From Arthrobacter sp. Y-9 (GTDB lineage Bacteria > Actinomycetota > Actinomycetes > Actinomycetales > Micrococcaceae): a stretch of DNA of 64,000 bases. A program made the position numbers and the translations under genes. Position 1 is the first letter of the stretch. The number at the start of each line of letters is the position of its first letter. The notes under the pieces were generated by a model. The model saw only the letters and a program-made list of their open reading frames with translations. It did not search any database and was not told the origin of the DNA. The stretch is taken from assembly GCF_029690065.1 (NCBI RefSeq), contig NZ_CP121463.1:2356001-2420000 (forward strand), read 5' to 3'. Of the stretch, positions 41,439-51,200 are shown piece after piece.

Positions 41439-42705
41439 GCAGGAGAGCGAGCACCCCTCCTCCGAGAGTGACCGCGGAGTAATCCCCCGCCGCCATCACC
41501 ACCCCCGCCATGGCGCTTCCACCGGCGCCCGACAGCGCCACGAGGACGTCGACGCCGCCCTGCACCCGGGCGCGGCTCTCCGGTTCGGTGGCGTCCACCA
41601 GGAGCGCGGTCGCCGTGATGAGGCCGAAGTTCCAGCCGAGGCCCAGCAGGGCCAGCGCCAGCAGAAGCAGTCCCAGGGAATCGCTCGGGGCCAGTGTCGC
41701 CAGAACGGCTGAGGCCACCAGCACCAGCCCGCCGGCGCAGGCCATCCAGACCCGGCCGATCCGGTCGACGAGCCAGCCCGTGACCAGGGACGGCAGGTAC
41801 ATGGCACCGATGTGGACGCCGATCACCAGACCCACCTCCCCGAGGCCGTGATGATGTGCCCGCATGTGCACCGGGGTCATGGTCATGATCGCGGTCATGG
41901 TCACCTGGGTGAGCACCATGATGAGCGCGGCCAGCGCGACGCCGTGCCGCGCGGGCTTCCTCACCGGCTCCACCGCGGCGGACGCGGGAGCGGGTGTCTC
42001 CGGGACGGCGGGCGCCTCGGCCGCGGCTTCCGCCGACTGCCGCAGCTCGCGGGCCAGGCGGTACGGATCGGGCCGCAGCAGGACCCAGAGCACCAGACCG
42101 GCCGCCGCGTACGCCACCGCGGCCAGCAGGAACGGCCCGGAGAGGACCGGCAGCCCCCAGGAGCGGGCCAGCGCGCCGAGCGGTTCCACGAGATTGGGGC
42201 CGGCCACCGCGCCCAGAGTGGTCGACACCAGGGCGATGCTCACGGCTCGGCCGCGCTGATCAGCCGTCGCAAGATCGGTCCCGGCATAACGGGCCTGAAG
42301 GTTCGTGGCGGAGCCTCCGCCGTACAGGAACAGCGAGACGAAGAGCAGCACCGGGTTCCACAGGATCGCGGACAGCACCACGCCGGCCGCTCCCAGAGCG
42401 CCCGCGCCGAAGCCGAACGCCAGCCCGGGCCGCCGGCCGAAGCGCTGCGTGGTCCGGCCCACGAGATAGGCCGCCAGGGCGGAGCCCAGGGTGAAGAGCG
42501 CGGTCGGCAGACCGGAGACGCCGTCGTTGCCGAGCATCTCCTGCGCCAGCAGCGCCCCCACCGTGATGCCGGCGGCGAGCCCGGCGCCGCCCAGGACCTG
42601 GCTGATCACGACGACGGCGAGCGTCCGCCGCTGCGCGCGCGCCCGGCCGCCGTCGTCGGTCAGCCCACCGGCCACCGCCGGGGATGCCTCAGGCACCTGC
42701 CACAT
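41380..42705 (-). CDS. MFS transporter
   Basis: A 441-residue twelve-helix permease of the drug/metabolite exporter type (YfmO/YdhP-like); the 2-3 loop is GRTTQRFGRRPG and there is a charged, Ala/Pro-rich central cytoplasmic loop (about 220-255). A HHH cluster (MRAHHHGLGEVG) near the second half could bind metal. The start overlaps the end of znuB by 17 bases, so it is probably transcribed with the zinc operon; a role in metal handling is inference only. Confidence 0.82.
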   Translation of the reverse strand: MWQVPEASPAVAGGLTDDGGRARAQRRTLAVVVISQVLGGAGLAAGITVGALLAQEMLGNDGVSGLPTALFTLGSALAAYLVGRTTQRFGRRPGLAFGFGAGALGAAGVVLSAILWNPVLLFVSLFLYGGGSATNLQARYAGTDLATADQRGRAVSIALVSTTLGAVAGPNLVEPLGALARSWGLPVLSGPFLLAAVAYAAAGLVLWVLLRPDPYRLARELRQSAEAAAEAPAVPETPAPASAAVEPVRKPARHGVALAALIMVLTQVTMTAIMTMTPVHMRAHHHGLGEVGLVIGVHIGAMYLPSLVTGWLVDRIGRVWMACAGGLVLVASAVLATLAPSDSLGLLLLALALLGLGWNFGLITATALLVDATEPESRARVQGGVDVLVALSGAGGSAMAGVVMAAGDYSAVTLGGGVLALLLIPVVLWSQRTGSIRRTAP

Positions 42706-43573
42706 CCTCGACGCGGCGCCCGTTGCGGCCCTTCCGCTTCCGCCAGGACCCGATCCCCCAGCACACGAGATAGATGAGGAAGGAGATGGTCGTGACGTAG
42801 GGGCTGATCGGGATGCGCCCGCCCAGCGCCAGGAGGATGCCGCCCACGGTGGACGTGGTGGCGAAAACGACGCTCAGCAGCACGACGAGCGCCGGCGAAC
42901 CCGTCACCTTGAAGGCGGCGGCCGCGGGAGTGATGAGCAGGGCCAGCACCAGGAGCGCGCCCACCACCTGGATGGACAGTGCCACGGAGACGCCCAGGAT
43001 CAGCATGAAGGCCATGGACAGGCCTTTGACCGGGACGCCACGGGCTTCGGCCACGTCGGGGTCGTCACTGGCGAAGTTCAGGGGCCGCCACAGGACCACG
43101 AGCGCCACCATGACGAGGGCGGCGGTGACCGCGAGCATCTGCAGCTGCACGGCGTCCACGGACACGATCTGCCCGGTGAGCAGGGAGAACTTGTTGGCAG
43201 CGCGGCCCTCGTACAGCGAGAGGAACAGGATGCCGAGGCCCAGACCGAAGGGCATGAGCACGCCGATGAGGGAGTTCTTCTCCCGGGCCCGCAGACCCAT
43301 CACGCCCAGGAGCAGGGCGGCCGCCACAGAGCCGAGCAGCGAGCCGAACACCACGTCGGCCCCGATCAGCAAGGCGAAGGAGGCGCCGGCGAAGGACAGC
43401 TCGGAGATGCCGTGCACCGCGAAGGAGAGGTCCCGCTTGACCACGAACACGCCGACCAGGCCCCCGAGCACGCCCAGGACCGCTCCGGCCCAGAGAGAGT
43501 TCTGCAGCAGGGCCAGCAGTTCGCCGTAGTTCTCGAAGTTGAAGATGGCACTCAGAACGGAGTTGAAATCCAC
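42689..43573 (-). CDS. znuB: metal ABC transporter permease, ZnuB-type
   Basis: A 294-residue ABC-3 family membrane subunit with eight or nine helices (AGAVLGVLGGLVGVFVVKRDLSF, GISELSFAGASFALLIG). It forms the channel for Zn (possibly Mn) import with ZnuA and ZnuC. A basic C-terminal tail (WRKRKGRNGRR) faces the cytoplasm. GTG start immediately follows the znuC stop (TAAGTG). Confidence 0.9.
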   Translation of the reverse strand: MDFNSVLSAIFNFENYGELLALLQNSLWAGAVLGVLGGLVGVFVVKRDLSFAVHGISELSFAGASFALLIGADVVFGSLLGSVAAALLLGVMGLRAREKNSLIGVLMPFGLGLGILFLSLYEGRAANKFSLLTGQIVSVDAVQLQMLAVTAALVMVALVVLWRPLNFASDDPDVAEARGVPVKGLSMAFMLILGVSVALSIQVVGALLVLALLITPAAAAFKVTGSPALVVLLSVVFATTSTVGGILLALGGRIPISPYVTTISFLIYLVCWGIGSWRKRKGRNGRRVEDVAGA

Positions 43574-44377
43574 TTACTCGCTCTCCTGTTCGTGGTGCAC
43601 CTGTTCGGGGATGCCCGAGACCATCAGCCGGTCGCCGGACCGGATCACTTCCACGTGGCCCTGGTACAGCTCGGACAGGGTCTCGGTGTTCATGACTTCG
43701 TCGGGGGTGCCGATGCAGAAGCGTCCCCCGGCCAGATAGAGGACCTTGTCCACATAGGGCAGCACCGGGTTGAGTTCGTGGGTCACGAACACCACGGCGG
43801 AGCCCTCGTCGCGGCACTGACGGTTGACCAGTTCACTCACGATGTTCTGGTGCCGCGGGTCCAGGGAGAGCAGCGGCTCATCGCAGAGCAGGATGGCGGG
43901 GTCGGCCGCGAGCGCCTGCGCGATCCGCAAGCGCTGCTGTTCGCCGCCGGAGAGCTGGCCCACGGGGACCTTGGCGTAGTCCGTGGCCCCGACGTGCGCC
44001 AGCAGCTCGTCGACTTTCCGGTTGACGCCGCGCCGTTCCAGGCGGACGCCCCACCGGTGCCCGTCGACACCGAGCGCCACGAGATCGCGTGCCCGGAGGG
44101 CGGTGTCCGGGGCGAACGACTTCTGCTGGGGCACGTAGCCCACGCGCTCCTTGGGCACCCTGCTCTCCAATGTGCCGGAGGTCAGCGGCAGGAGCCCCAG
44201 CAGGACGCGGAGCAGCGAGCTCTTGCCGCTGCCGTTGGCGCCGAGCACGGCTAGGAACTCGCCGGCCTTCAGATCCAGGTTCAGGTCCTCCCAGAGGACG
44301 CGCCGGCCGAAGCCGAGCCCGGCCTCCCTGAGTGACATCAGGGAGGCCGGGCCCGGGTGAATCGTATTCTCGTTCAT
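43574..44377 (-). CDS. znuC: metal ABC transporter ATP-binding protein, ZnuC-type
   Basis: A 267-residue ATPase: Walker A LGANGSGKSS, signature LSGGEQQRLRIAQAL, Walker B ILLCDEPLLSLD and switch FVTHELNPVLP are all intact. It powers metal import. The ATG at 44377 (MNENTIHPG) follows AGGGAGAAC; an in-frame start 12 codons upstream is less likely. It is separated from znuA by 54 bases containing a 7-bp hairpin. Confidence 0.92.
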   Translation of the reverse strand: MNENTIHPGPASLMSLREAGLGFGRRVLWEDLNLDLKAGEFLAVLGANGSGKSSLLRVLLGLLPLTSGTLESRVPKERVGYVPQQKSFAPDTALRARDLVALGVDGHRWGVRLERRGVNRKVDELLAHVGATDYAKVPVGQLSGGEQQRLRIAQALAADPAILLCDEPLLSLDPRHQNIVSELVNRQCRDEGSAVVFVTHELNPVLPYVDKVLYLAGGRFCIGTPDEVMNTETLSELYQGHVEVIRSGDRLMVSGIPEQVHHEQESE

Positions 44378-44404
44378 GTTCTCCCTGAGCACGGGACGAT
44401 GGAG

Positions 44405-44422
44405 GATGCGCAACGGCGCATC
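44405..44422 (-). promoter_or_regulatory. intercistronic hairpin between znuA and znuC
   Basis: GATGCGC-AACG-GCGCATC, a 7-bp stem with a 4-base loop, lies 10 bases after the znuA stop on the minus strand. Such a hairpin could protect or attenuate the transcript so that the binding protein is made in excess. Confidence 0.4.
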
Positions 44423-44431
44423 GCTATCACT

Positions 44432-45442
44432 TTAGCCCCGGACCTTCTCCACGGCCTTCTGGACGGCGTCCACGTTGTCCGACATCCAGCTCAGGTAGTC
44501 CTTGCCGTCCGGCAGGGTCTCGGTGAAGGACACGACGGGCGCGCCGGCGTCGGTGGCGGCCTTCTTCACCGCTTCGGTCTGCGGGCCGGAGGTCTGCTCG
44601 TTGTAGGCGAGGAAGGCCGCCTTCTTCGAGGAGAACAGCTTGAGGGTCTCGTCGAGGACGGAGGCCGGGACGTCATGCCCCTCCTCCACCGCGCTCGTGA
44701 ACTCCTCGGGGGTGACGTTGTGCAGGCCTGCGGCCTCCAGGAGGTAGAGCGGCACCGGCTCGGTGACCGCCACATCCACATGGCTGCCCTTCGTCAGCTT
44801 CTCCAGAGTCTGCTGGTAGCCGCTCAGTCGGGAGGTGAAAGCCTCCGCATTGTGCTTGAACTCCGCCGCCGACGCCGGGGCCAGCGCGCTCAGCCGCTGC
44901 TCCACCTGAGCCGCGACCTTCTGCATGGCCGGGAAGTTGTACCAGACGTGCTCGTTGAAGGAGCCGTGGTCGTGATCGTGCCCGTGGTCGTCCGCCGCGG
45001 AGGTGCTCGGGGCGGGGCTCTCGGTGCTCTCCTGCTGGAGGCCGGAGATGTTCACCGCATTGATGACATTGGCGGGATCGAGCTTGGCGTCGGCCACCAT
45101 GCCGTCCATGAAGCTGTCATAGCCTCCGCCGTTCACCACGACGAGCCCGGCCTTGGAGACCTTGAGCCGGTCCTGGGCCGTGGCCTCGTAGGAATGCGGG
45201 TCCTGGCTGATCTTGGAGACGATCGACTCGACCGTCACCTTGTCGCCGCCGATGGCCTTCACGAGGCTGCCGTAGGCGCTCGTGGATGCGACGACGGTGA
45301 TCTCGCCGGTCTTGGCGCTCTCCGTGCCCGCGGCGCTGCTGCCGGGGGTGGAGCAGGCGGCGACGCTCAGGAGGACGACGCCGGACAGCGCGGTCAGGGA
45401 CAGGATGTTCTTGCGGAACGGCACGTTCTTTCGGGACTGCAC
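44432..45442 (-). CDS. znuA: zinc ABC transporter substrate-binding lipoprotein
   Basis: A 336-residue cluster A-I binding protein. It has a signal peptide with lipobox LSVAAC (Cys near 30). A His/Asp-rich flexible loop (DDHGHDHDHG, near 150-160), typical of zinc rather than manganese binders, precedes the ligand segments NEHVWYNFPAM and AYNEQTSGPQTE; the family histidine is in SQDPHSYEATAQD. It leads the znuA-znuC-znuB operon and has a Zur-type box in its promoter region. Confidence 0.92.
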   Translation of the reverse strand: MQSRKNVPFRKNILSLTALSGVVLLSVAACSTPGSSAAGTESAKTGEITVVASTSAYGSLVKAIGGDKVTVESIVSKISQDPHSYEATAQDRLKVSKAGLVVVNGGGYDSFMDGMVADAKLDPANVINAVNISGLQQESTESPAPSTSAADDHGHDHDHGSFNEHVWYNFPAMQKVAAQVEQRLSALAPASAAEFKHNAEAFTSRLSGYQQTLEKLTKGSHVDVAVTEPVPLYLLEAAGLHNVTPEEFTSAVEEGHDVPASVLDETLKLFSSKKAAFLAYNEQTSGPQTEAVKKAATDAGAPVVSFTETLPDGKDYLSWMSDNVDAVQKAVEKVRG

Positions 45443-45496
45443 GGGGACCTCTGGTTCAGGCTGGGGGAAAGTTGCTTCCCCCAGCCTAGACCTAAA

Positions 45497-45511
45497 TGAG
45501 AATCATTTCCA
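45497..45511. promoter_or_regulatory. Zur box upstream of znuA
   Basis: TGAGAATCATTTCCA differs at two positions from the actinobacterial Zur palindrome TGAAAATCATTTTCA and sits in the AT-rich promoter region 55-70 bases ahead of the znuA start. Together with the zur gene 4 kb away it predicts repression of znuACB by Zn-Zur. Confidence 0.75.
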
Positions 45512-45525
45512 TTTAAGGGTGGACG

Positions 45526-46608
45526 TCACTGTTCTTCGGACGTCCGCTGACTCTCCCAGTACCGCACGGCGTCCTTCGCCTGCGTCTCGTCCTGGATCTC
45601 GCCCACCAGCTCCTCGATCACGTCCTCGAGGAAGAGGACGCCCAGGGTGTGCCCCTGCCCGTCCACCACGCGGGCCACGTGGGACCCGCTCTTCTGCATC
45701 CGGGCCAGCACGTCCTCGATCTCCATCTCCGGGTCGATGTTCACCAGCGAACGCTGACGGACCACGGCGATGGGCTGGTCGTACTGGGACTCCGGGATGG
45801 AGATGACGTCCTTGATGTGGAGATACCCGGACAGCTCGCCCTCGTCGTCCTTCAGCAGGATGCGGGAGTAGCCGGTCTTGGAGACCATCCGCTCGAACTG
45901 CTGCGGCGTGGCGTCCTCACTCAGCGTCGCCAGCCGGTCCAGCGGGACCATGACCTGGGAGGCGCGGCGCTCGGAGAACTCCAGAGCGCCCGTGAGCAGG
46001 CCGGCGTCGTCCTCCACGAGGCCGTGCCGGGTGGATTCGTGGACGATCGACTGCACCTCCTCCAGGGTGAAGGTGGAGGTCACCTCATCCTTCGGCTCCA
46101 CGCGCATGAGCTTGAGCACGTGGTTGGCGCACCAGTTCAGCGTGGCCACGACCGGCCGCAGCATGGTGGCCAGCGCCGCCAGCACAGGGGCCAGCAGCAG
46201 GGCCGCCTTGTCCGCGGCGGACACCGAGATGTTCTTCGGCACCATCTCACCGAAGGTCACGTGCAGGAACGTCACCACGATCAGCGCGGCGGCGAATGCC
46301 AGCGCACCGGCGAGCGTCTCGGGGATGCCCAGGTGCTCGAGCGGCTCCGCGATCAGGTGGTGGATGGCCGGTTCGGCCACCTGCAGGATGAGCAGCGAGC
46401 ACACCGTGATGCCGAGCTGGGCGCAGGCGAGCATGAGCGAGACCTGCTCCATGGCCTTCAAGGTGGTGGCCGCACGTCGCGACCCCGCCTCGGCCAGAGG
46501 CTCGATCTGGCTGCGGCGCGCGGACATGATGGCGAACTCCGCCGCCACGAAGAAGGCGTTGCCGAGCAGCAGCACCACCAGCCAGAGGATTCCCATCCAG
46601 TCACTCAT
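45526..46608 (-). CDS. CNNM/CBS-domain hemolysin-family protein (CorC-type)
   Basis: A 360-residue membrane protein: an N-terminal DUF21/CNNM domain with four hydrophobic helices (MGILWLVVLLLGNAFFVAAEFAIMSA) and the conserved FGEMVPKNIS, then two CBS domains (VMVPLDRLATLSED ... VNIDPEMEIEDVLARM). The usual CorC_HlyC domain at the C terminus is absent or very short. Related proteins transport or regulate Mg or Co. It overlaps the upstream paralog by eight bases, suggesting a heteromeric pair. Confidence 0.9.
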   Translation of the reverse strand: MSDWMGILWLVVLLLGNAFFVAAEFAIMSARRSQIEPLAEAGSRRAATTLKAMEQVSLMLACAQLGITVCSLLILQVAEPAIHHLIAEPLEHLGIPETLAGALAFAAALIVVTFLHVTFGEMVPKNISVSAADKAALLLAPVLAALATMLRPVVATLNWCANHVLKLMRVEPKDEVTSTFTLEEVQSIVHESTRHGLVEDDAGLLTGALEFSERRASQVMVPLDRLATLSEDATPQQFERMVSKTGYSRILLKDDEGELSGYLHIKDVISIPESQYDQPIAVVRQRSLVNIDPEMEIEDVLARMQKSGSHVARVVDGQGHTLGVLFLEDVIEELVGEIQDETQAKDAVRYWESQRTSEEQ

Positions 46609-47920
46609 GGCGCGCCCCCTCGGTGGATTCCTCGGCGCGCGGCAGGAAGGCGAGCCGGTCCACCCGGCGCCCGTCCATGCGGACCACGCGCAGTTCGCCG
46701 CCCTGGACCGCGACGTGATCGCCGGCCACCGGGATGCGTCCCAGGCTGCTCATCACGAAGCCACCCACCGTCTCGTAGGAACCGTCTTCGGGGATGACGA
46801 GGCCCTTGATCTGGGCCCCGACCTCGTCCGGACGCAGCAGACCGGGGAAGAACCACCGGCCGTCCGCACCCTGGAGCACGCCCGGCCTCCGCCGGTCATG
46901 CTCGTCGGCGACCTCACCCACGATCTCTTCGACCAGGTCCTCCAGCGTCACGACGCCGGCGGTGCCACCGTATTCGTCCAGCACCACGGCCAGCTGCATG
47001 TTGGAGGCACGCAGCTCGGCGATGAGGTCATCCAGCGGGATGGTCTCCGGAACCCGGAACACCTCGGTCATGAGGGAGCCGACCTCTAGTTCGGCGCGTT
47101 TGGCGGACGGAACCGACACGGCCTTCTTGATGTGCACCACTCCCCTGATGTCGTCCACGGACTCTCCGGTGACGGGGAAGCGGGAGTATCCGGTGGCACG
47201 GGCCGCGTCGACGACGGCGGTCACCGGCTCCACGGCGTCCAGCGTCTCCATGCGGAAACGCGGGGTCATGACGTCCGCCGCGGTCTTGTCGGAGAAGCGC
47301 AGGGTGCGTGCCAGGAACTCGGCCGTGCCGGGGTCCAGCGTGCCCATCTCCGCGGAACGGCGCACCAGGGAGGCGAGCTCGTCCGGGGTGCGCGCGCCGG
47401 AGATCTCCTCTTTGGCCTCCAAACCGAAGATGCCGAGCACCTTGTTGGAGAAGCCGTTGAGGACGATGATCGCGGGCTTGAAGATCATGGTGAACACGAG
47501 CTGCGGACGGGCAACGGCCTTGCCGACCGCCATCGCCTGGGCGATCGCGAGGTTCTTGGGCACCAGCTCGCCCAGGATCATGGAGAAGACGGTCGCCGCG
47601 ATCATCGCGATCACGAGGGACACCGGCGTCGGGTCGGCGAGGCCGAGGCCTCGGAGAGGTTCCTTGAGCAGGCTGCCGACCGACGGTTCCAGCACATAGC
47701 CGGTGAGCAATGTGGTCAGGGTGATGCCCAACTGGCAGCTGGACAGCTGGGTGGAGAGGGACTTCAGGCAGGCCAGCAGAGGCTTGGCGGCCTCATCGCC
47801 GTCGTCGACGGCGGCCTGCACCTGCGCCTGGTCGAGGGCCACGAGGGAGAATTCCACGGCCACGAAGAAGCCGGTGCCGAAGATCAGCAGGATGCCGAAG
47901 ACGAGGAAGAGCCATTCCAT
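46601..47920 (-). CDS. CNNM/CBS/CorC_HlyC hemolysin-family protein
   Basis: A 439-residue paralog of the following gene, with DUF21 helices (MEWLFLVFGILLIFGTGFFVAVEFSLVALD), LGELVPKNLAIA, two CBS domains (VMTPRFRMETLDAV ... EVFRVPETIPLDDL) and a full C-terminal CorC_HlyC domain after GGTAGVVTLEDLVEEIVGE. Probably a Mg/Co efflux or regulatory protein. First of a two-gene operon, stop/start overlap with the next. Confidence 0.92.
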   Translation of the reverse strand: MEWLFLVFGILLIFGTGFFVAVEFSLVALDQAQVQAAVDDGDEAAKPLLACLKSLSTQLSSCQLGITLTTLLTGYVLEPSVGSLLKEPLRGLGLADPTPVSLVIAMIAATVFSMILGELVPKNLAIAQAMAVGKAVARPQLVFTMIFKPAIIVLNGFSNKVLGIFGLEAKEEISGARTPDELASLVRRSAEMGTLDPGTAEFLARTLRFSDKTAADVMTPRFRMETLDAVEPVTAVVDAARATGYSRFPVTGESVDDIRGVVHIKKAVSVPSAKRAELEVGSLMTEVFRVPETIPLDDLIAELRASNMQLAVVLDEYGGTAGVVTLEDLVEEIVGEVADEHDRRRPGVLQGADGRWFFPGLLRPDEVGAQIKGLVIPEDGSYETVGGFVMSSLGRIPVAGDHVAVQGGELRVVRMDGRRVDRLAFLPRAEESTEGARHE

Positions 47921-48265
47921 GGAGCGTGGTCACCCCCTCGGCTGGCAGCGGTCAGTCCGCGGGTGGGTGGATGGGCATGGGATCGGGGTCTGCCGGCTGG
48001 ATCGGACGCCGCGGGGGCAGCATGGCTGCGGCGGCGTCGGGAGCGTCCAGGCCGGCACCTGGAATGACTGTCCATAAGAACACCAGTCTATCCAGAGGCG
48101 GGCCCGAAAGGCACGCAAACTTTTACGCTCTGTAGATTAGCCCTCAGCAAGCGTCGTCACTAGACTGGCAAAGGTCTGGGTTCACGCAACCCGGCACTGG
48201 ACCAGGCCGGCACCGAGGCCGGCTCTCATTCCAGCGGGCAAACAAAAATGGAAGAGGCGTATCAC
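47921..48265. other. 345-base divergent intergenic region
   Basis: Contains the promoters of the CorC pair (minus) and kgd (plus). A TAGACT box lies at about 48163 on the plus strand, but no matching -35 box was found. Short frames here have no ribosome-binding sites or recognisable products. No repeat or riboswitch-like structure was seen. Confidence 0.4.
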
Positions 48266-51200
48266 GTGCCAGAGCAGCCAAACCACCGTCTACCCGAAGA
48301 GTTCGGCGGAAATGAGTGGCTTGTAGATGAGCTGTACGAGCAGTTTCTGAAAGACAAGAACTCTGTGGACTCCAAGTGGTGGTCTGTCTTCGAGAACTAC
48401 GGTTCAGGCAACCCGGCCCCGTCGACGCAGACTCAGGTGCTGCCGACCGTGGCCCAGGCGACCAAGACCGCCACTGCGACCGAGGCCCCCGCCTCACCTG
48501 CTCCCGCGACGGCGCCGCCCGCCGCCGCTGCACCGGCGCCTGCCGCTCCGGCACCCGCCGCCCCGGCCCAGGAAAGCCCCGCCGCGCCCGCTCCCAAGGC
48601 CCCGCCGCGCGTCGTCGCCAAGGACGGCAACCGCACCACGGCCACCGCGCCGATCCCCGCCCAGCTGCCCAAGAGCGCCCCCGCGGACTCCGGCCCGCAC
48701 GAGGAGAACGTGGTCCAGGTCCTCCGCGGACCGGCCAAGGCGATCGCCGCCAACATGGTGACCAGCCTCGAGGTCCCCACGGCCACCAGCGTGCGCGCCG
48801 TCCCGGCCAAGCTCCTGATCGACAACCGCGTGGTCATCAACAACCACCTGGCCCGTGCCCGTGGCGGCAAGGTCTCCTTCACGCACCTGATCGGCTTCGC
48901 CGTGGTCAAGGCGCTCAAGCAGTTCCCCTCCATGAACGTCACGTACGACGTGCAGGACGGCAAGCCGGTCGCGGTCGAGAACGCCCACGTGAACTTCGGC
49001 ATCGCGATCGACATGCCCCGGCCCGACGGCAGCCGCCTGCTCGTGGTGCCGAACATCAAGAAGGCCGAGACCCTGCGGTTCGCCGAGTTCTGGCGCACCT
49101 ATGAGGACCTCATCAAGCGCGCCCGCAACGGCAAGCTGACCGCCGATGACCACTCCGGCACCACGGTCTCCCTGACCAACCCGGGCGGCATCGGAACGGT
49201 GCACTCGGTCCCGCGCCTGTCCAAGGGCCAGGCCGCGATCATCGGCGTCGGCGCTCTCGAGTACCCAGCCGAGTTCCAGGGTTCCAGCGAGAAGAAGCTC
49301 GCCGAGATGGCCGTGGGCAAGATCATCACCCTGACCTCCACCTATGACCACCGCGTCATCCAGGGCGCCGGTTCGGGCGAGTTCCTGCGGATCGTCCACC
49401 AGCTCCTGCTGGGCGAGCAGAACTTCTACGACGAGATCTTCGAAGAGCTCCGCATCCCGTACGAGCCCGTGCGCTGGAGCCCGGACGTCCAGGTCGATCC
49501 GGCCGACGAGATCAACAAGGTCGCCCGCATCCAGCAGCTCATCCACTCCTACCGCGTGCGCGGCCACCTCATGGCGGACACCGATCCGCTCGAGTACGTC
49601 CAGCGCAAGCACCCGGACCTCGATGTGCTCAACCACGGTCTGACCCTCTGGGACCTGGACCGCGAATGGCCCACCGGCGGCTTCGGCGGCAAGCAGTTCC
49701 TGAAGTTCCGCACCATCCTCGGCGTGCTGCGCGACGCATACTGCCGCACCACGGGCATCGAGTACATGCACATCCAGGATCCCGAGGAGCGTCAGTGGTT
49801 CCAGGACGAGCTGGAGCACCCGTACTCCAAGCCGAGCCGCGATGAGCAGCTGCGCATCGTCTCGCGTCTGAACGCCGCCGAGGCCTTCGAGACCTTCCTG
49901 CAGACCAAGTTCGTCGGGCAGAAGCGCTTCTCCCTCGAAGGCGGCGAGTCGCTCATCCCGCTGCTGGACGCCATCATCTCGGACGCCGCGGACAAGGGCC
50001 TCGACGAGGTCGCGATCGGCATGGCCCACCGTGGCCGCCTCAACGTGCTGACCAACATCGCCGGCAAGACCTACGCCCAGGTGTTCCGCGAATTCGAAGG
50101 CACGCAGGATCCGCGCAGCGTCCAGGGCTCCGGTGACGTGAAGTACCACCTCGGCACCGAGGGCACCTTCACCTCCGAGTCGGGCAACACCACCAAGGTG
50201 TACCTGGCCGCCAACCCGTCCCACCTCGAGGCCGTGGACTCGGTGCTGGAAGGCATCGTCCGCGCCAAGCAGGATCTGCTGGACCAGGGCACCGCCTTCC
50301 CGGTCCTGCCCATCCTCGTCCACGGCGACGCGGCCTTCGCGGGCCAGGGCGTGGTCGCGGAGACGCTGAACCTGTCCCAGCTGCGCGGCTACCGCACCGG
50401 TGGCACCATCCACGTGATCGTGAACAACCAGGTCGGCTTCACCACGTCGCCGTCGTCCTCGCGGTCGTCCACGTACTCCACCGACGTCGCCAAGATGATC
50501 CAGGCGCCCGTCTTCCACGTGAACGGCGATGACCCGGAAGCCGTGGTCCGTGTGGCCCAGCTCGCCTTCGAGTTCCGCGAGCGGTTCCACAAGGACGTCG
50601 TCATCGACATGGTCTGCTACCGCCGCCGCGGTCACAACGAGGGTGACGACCCTTCGATGACCCAGCCGCTCATGTACAACCTGATCGAAGCCAAGCGCAG
50701 CGTCCGCAAGCTGTACACCGAGGCCCTGATCGGCCGTGGCGACATCACCGAGGAAGAAGCGGAGCAGCTGCTGCGCGACTACCAGGAGCGCCTGGAGCGC
50801 GTCTTCGCGGAGACTCACGCCGCTCAGACCTCCCCCATCCCGGTCATCACCTCAGATTCCGCGGCCGTGTCCGGCATCGAACGGCCGATGGCGCAGCGCA
50901 ACGACGGCATGGTCAACACGCCGAGCACCACCGCGATCAGCGCTCAGACCCTTGCCCACATCGGCAAGGCCTTCCTCAACGTCCCGGAGGGCTTCACAGT
51001 CCATCCGAAGCTCAAGCAGCTCCTCGAGAAGCGTGCGCAGATGTCCGTCGACGGCGGCATCGACTGGGGCTTCGGCGAGATCGCGGCCTTCGGCTCGCTC
51101 GTCATGGAGGGCGTCCCCGTCCGTCTCACCGGTCAGGACTCCCGCCGCGGCACCTTCGTGCAGCGTCACGCGGTGTTCCACGACCGCAAGACCGGCCAGG

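Noticed and set aside
48494-50818. 774-codon minus-strand frame
   Set aside because: Antisense to kgd, no ribosome-binding site or domains.
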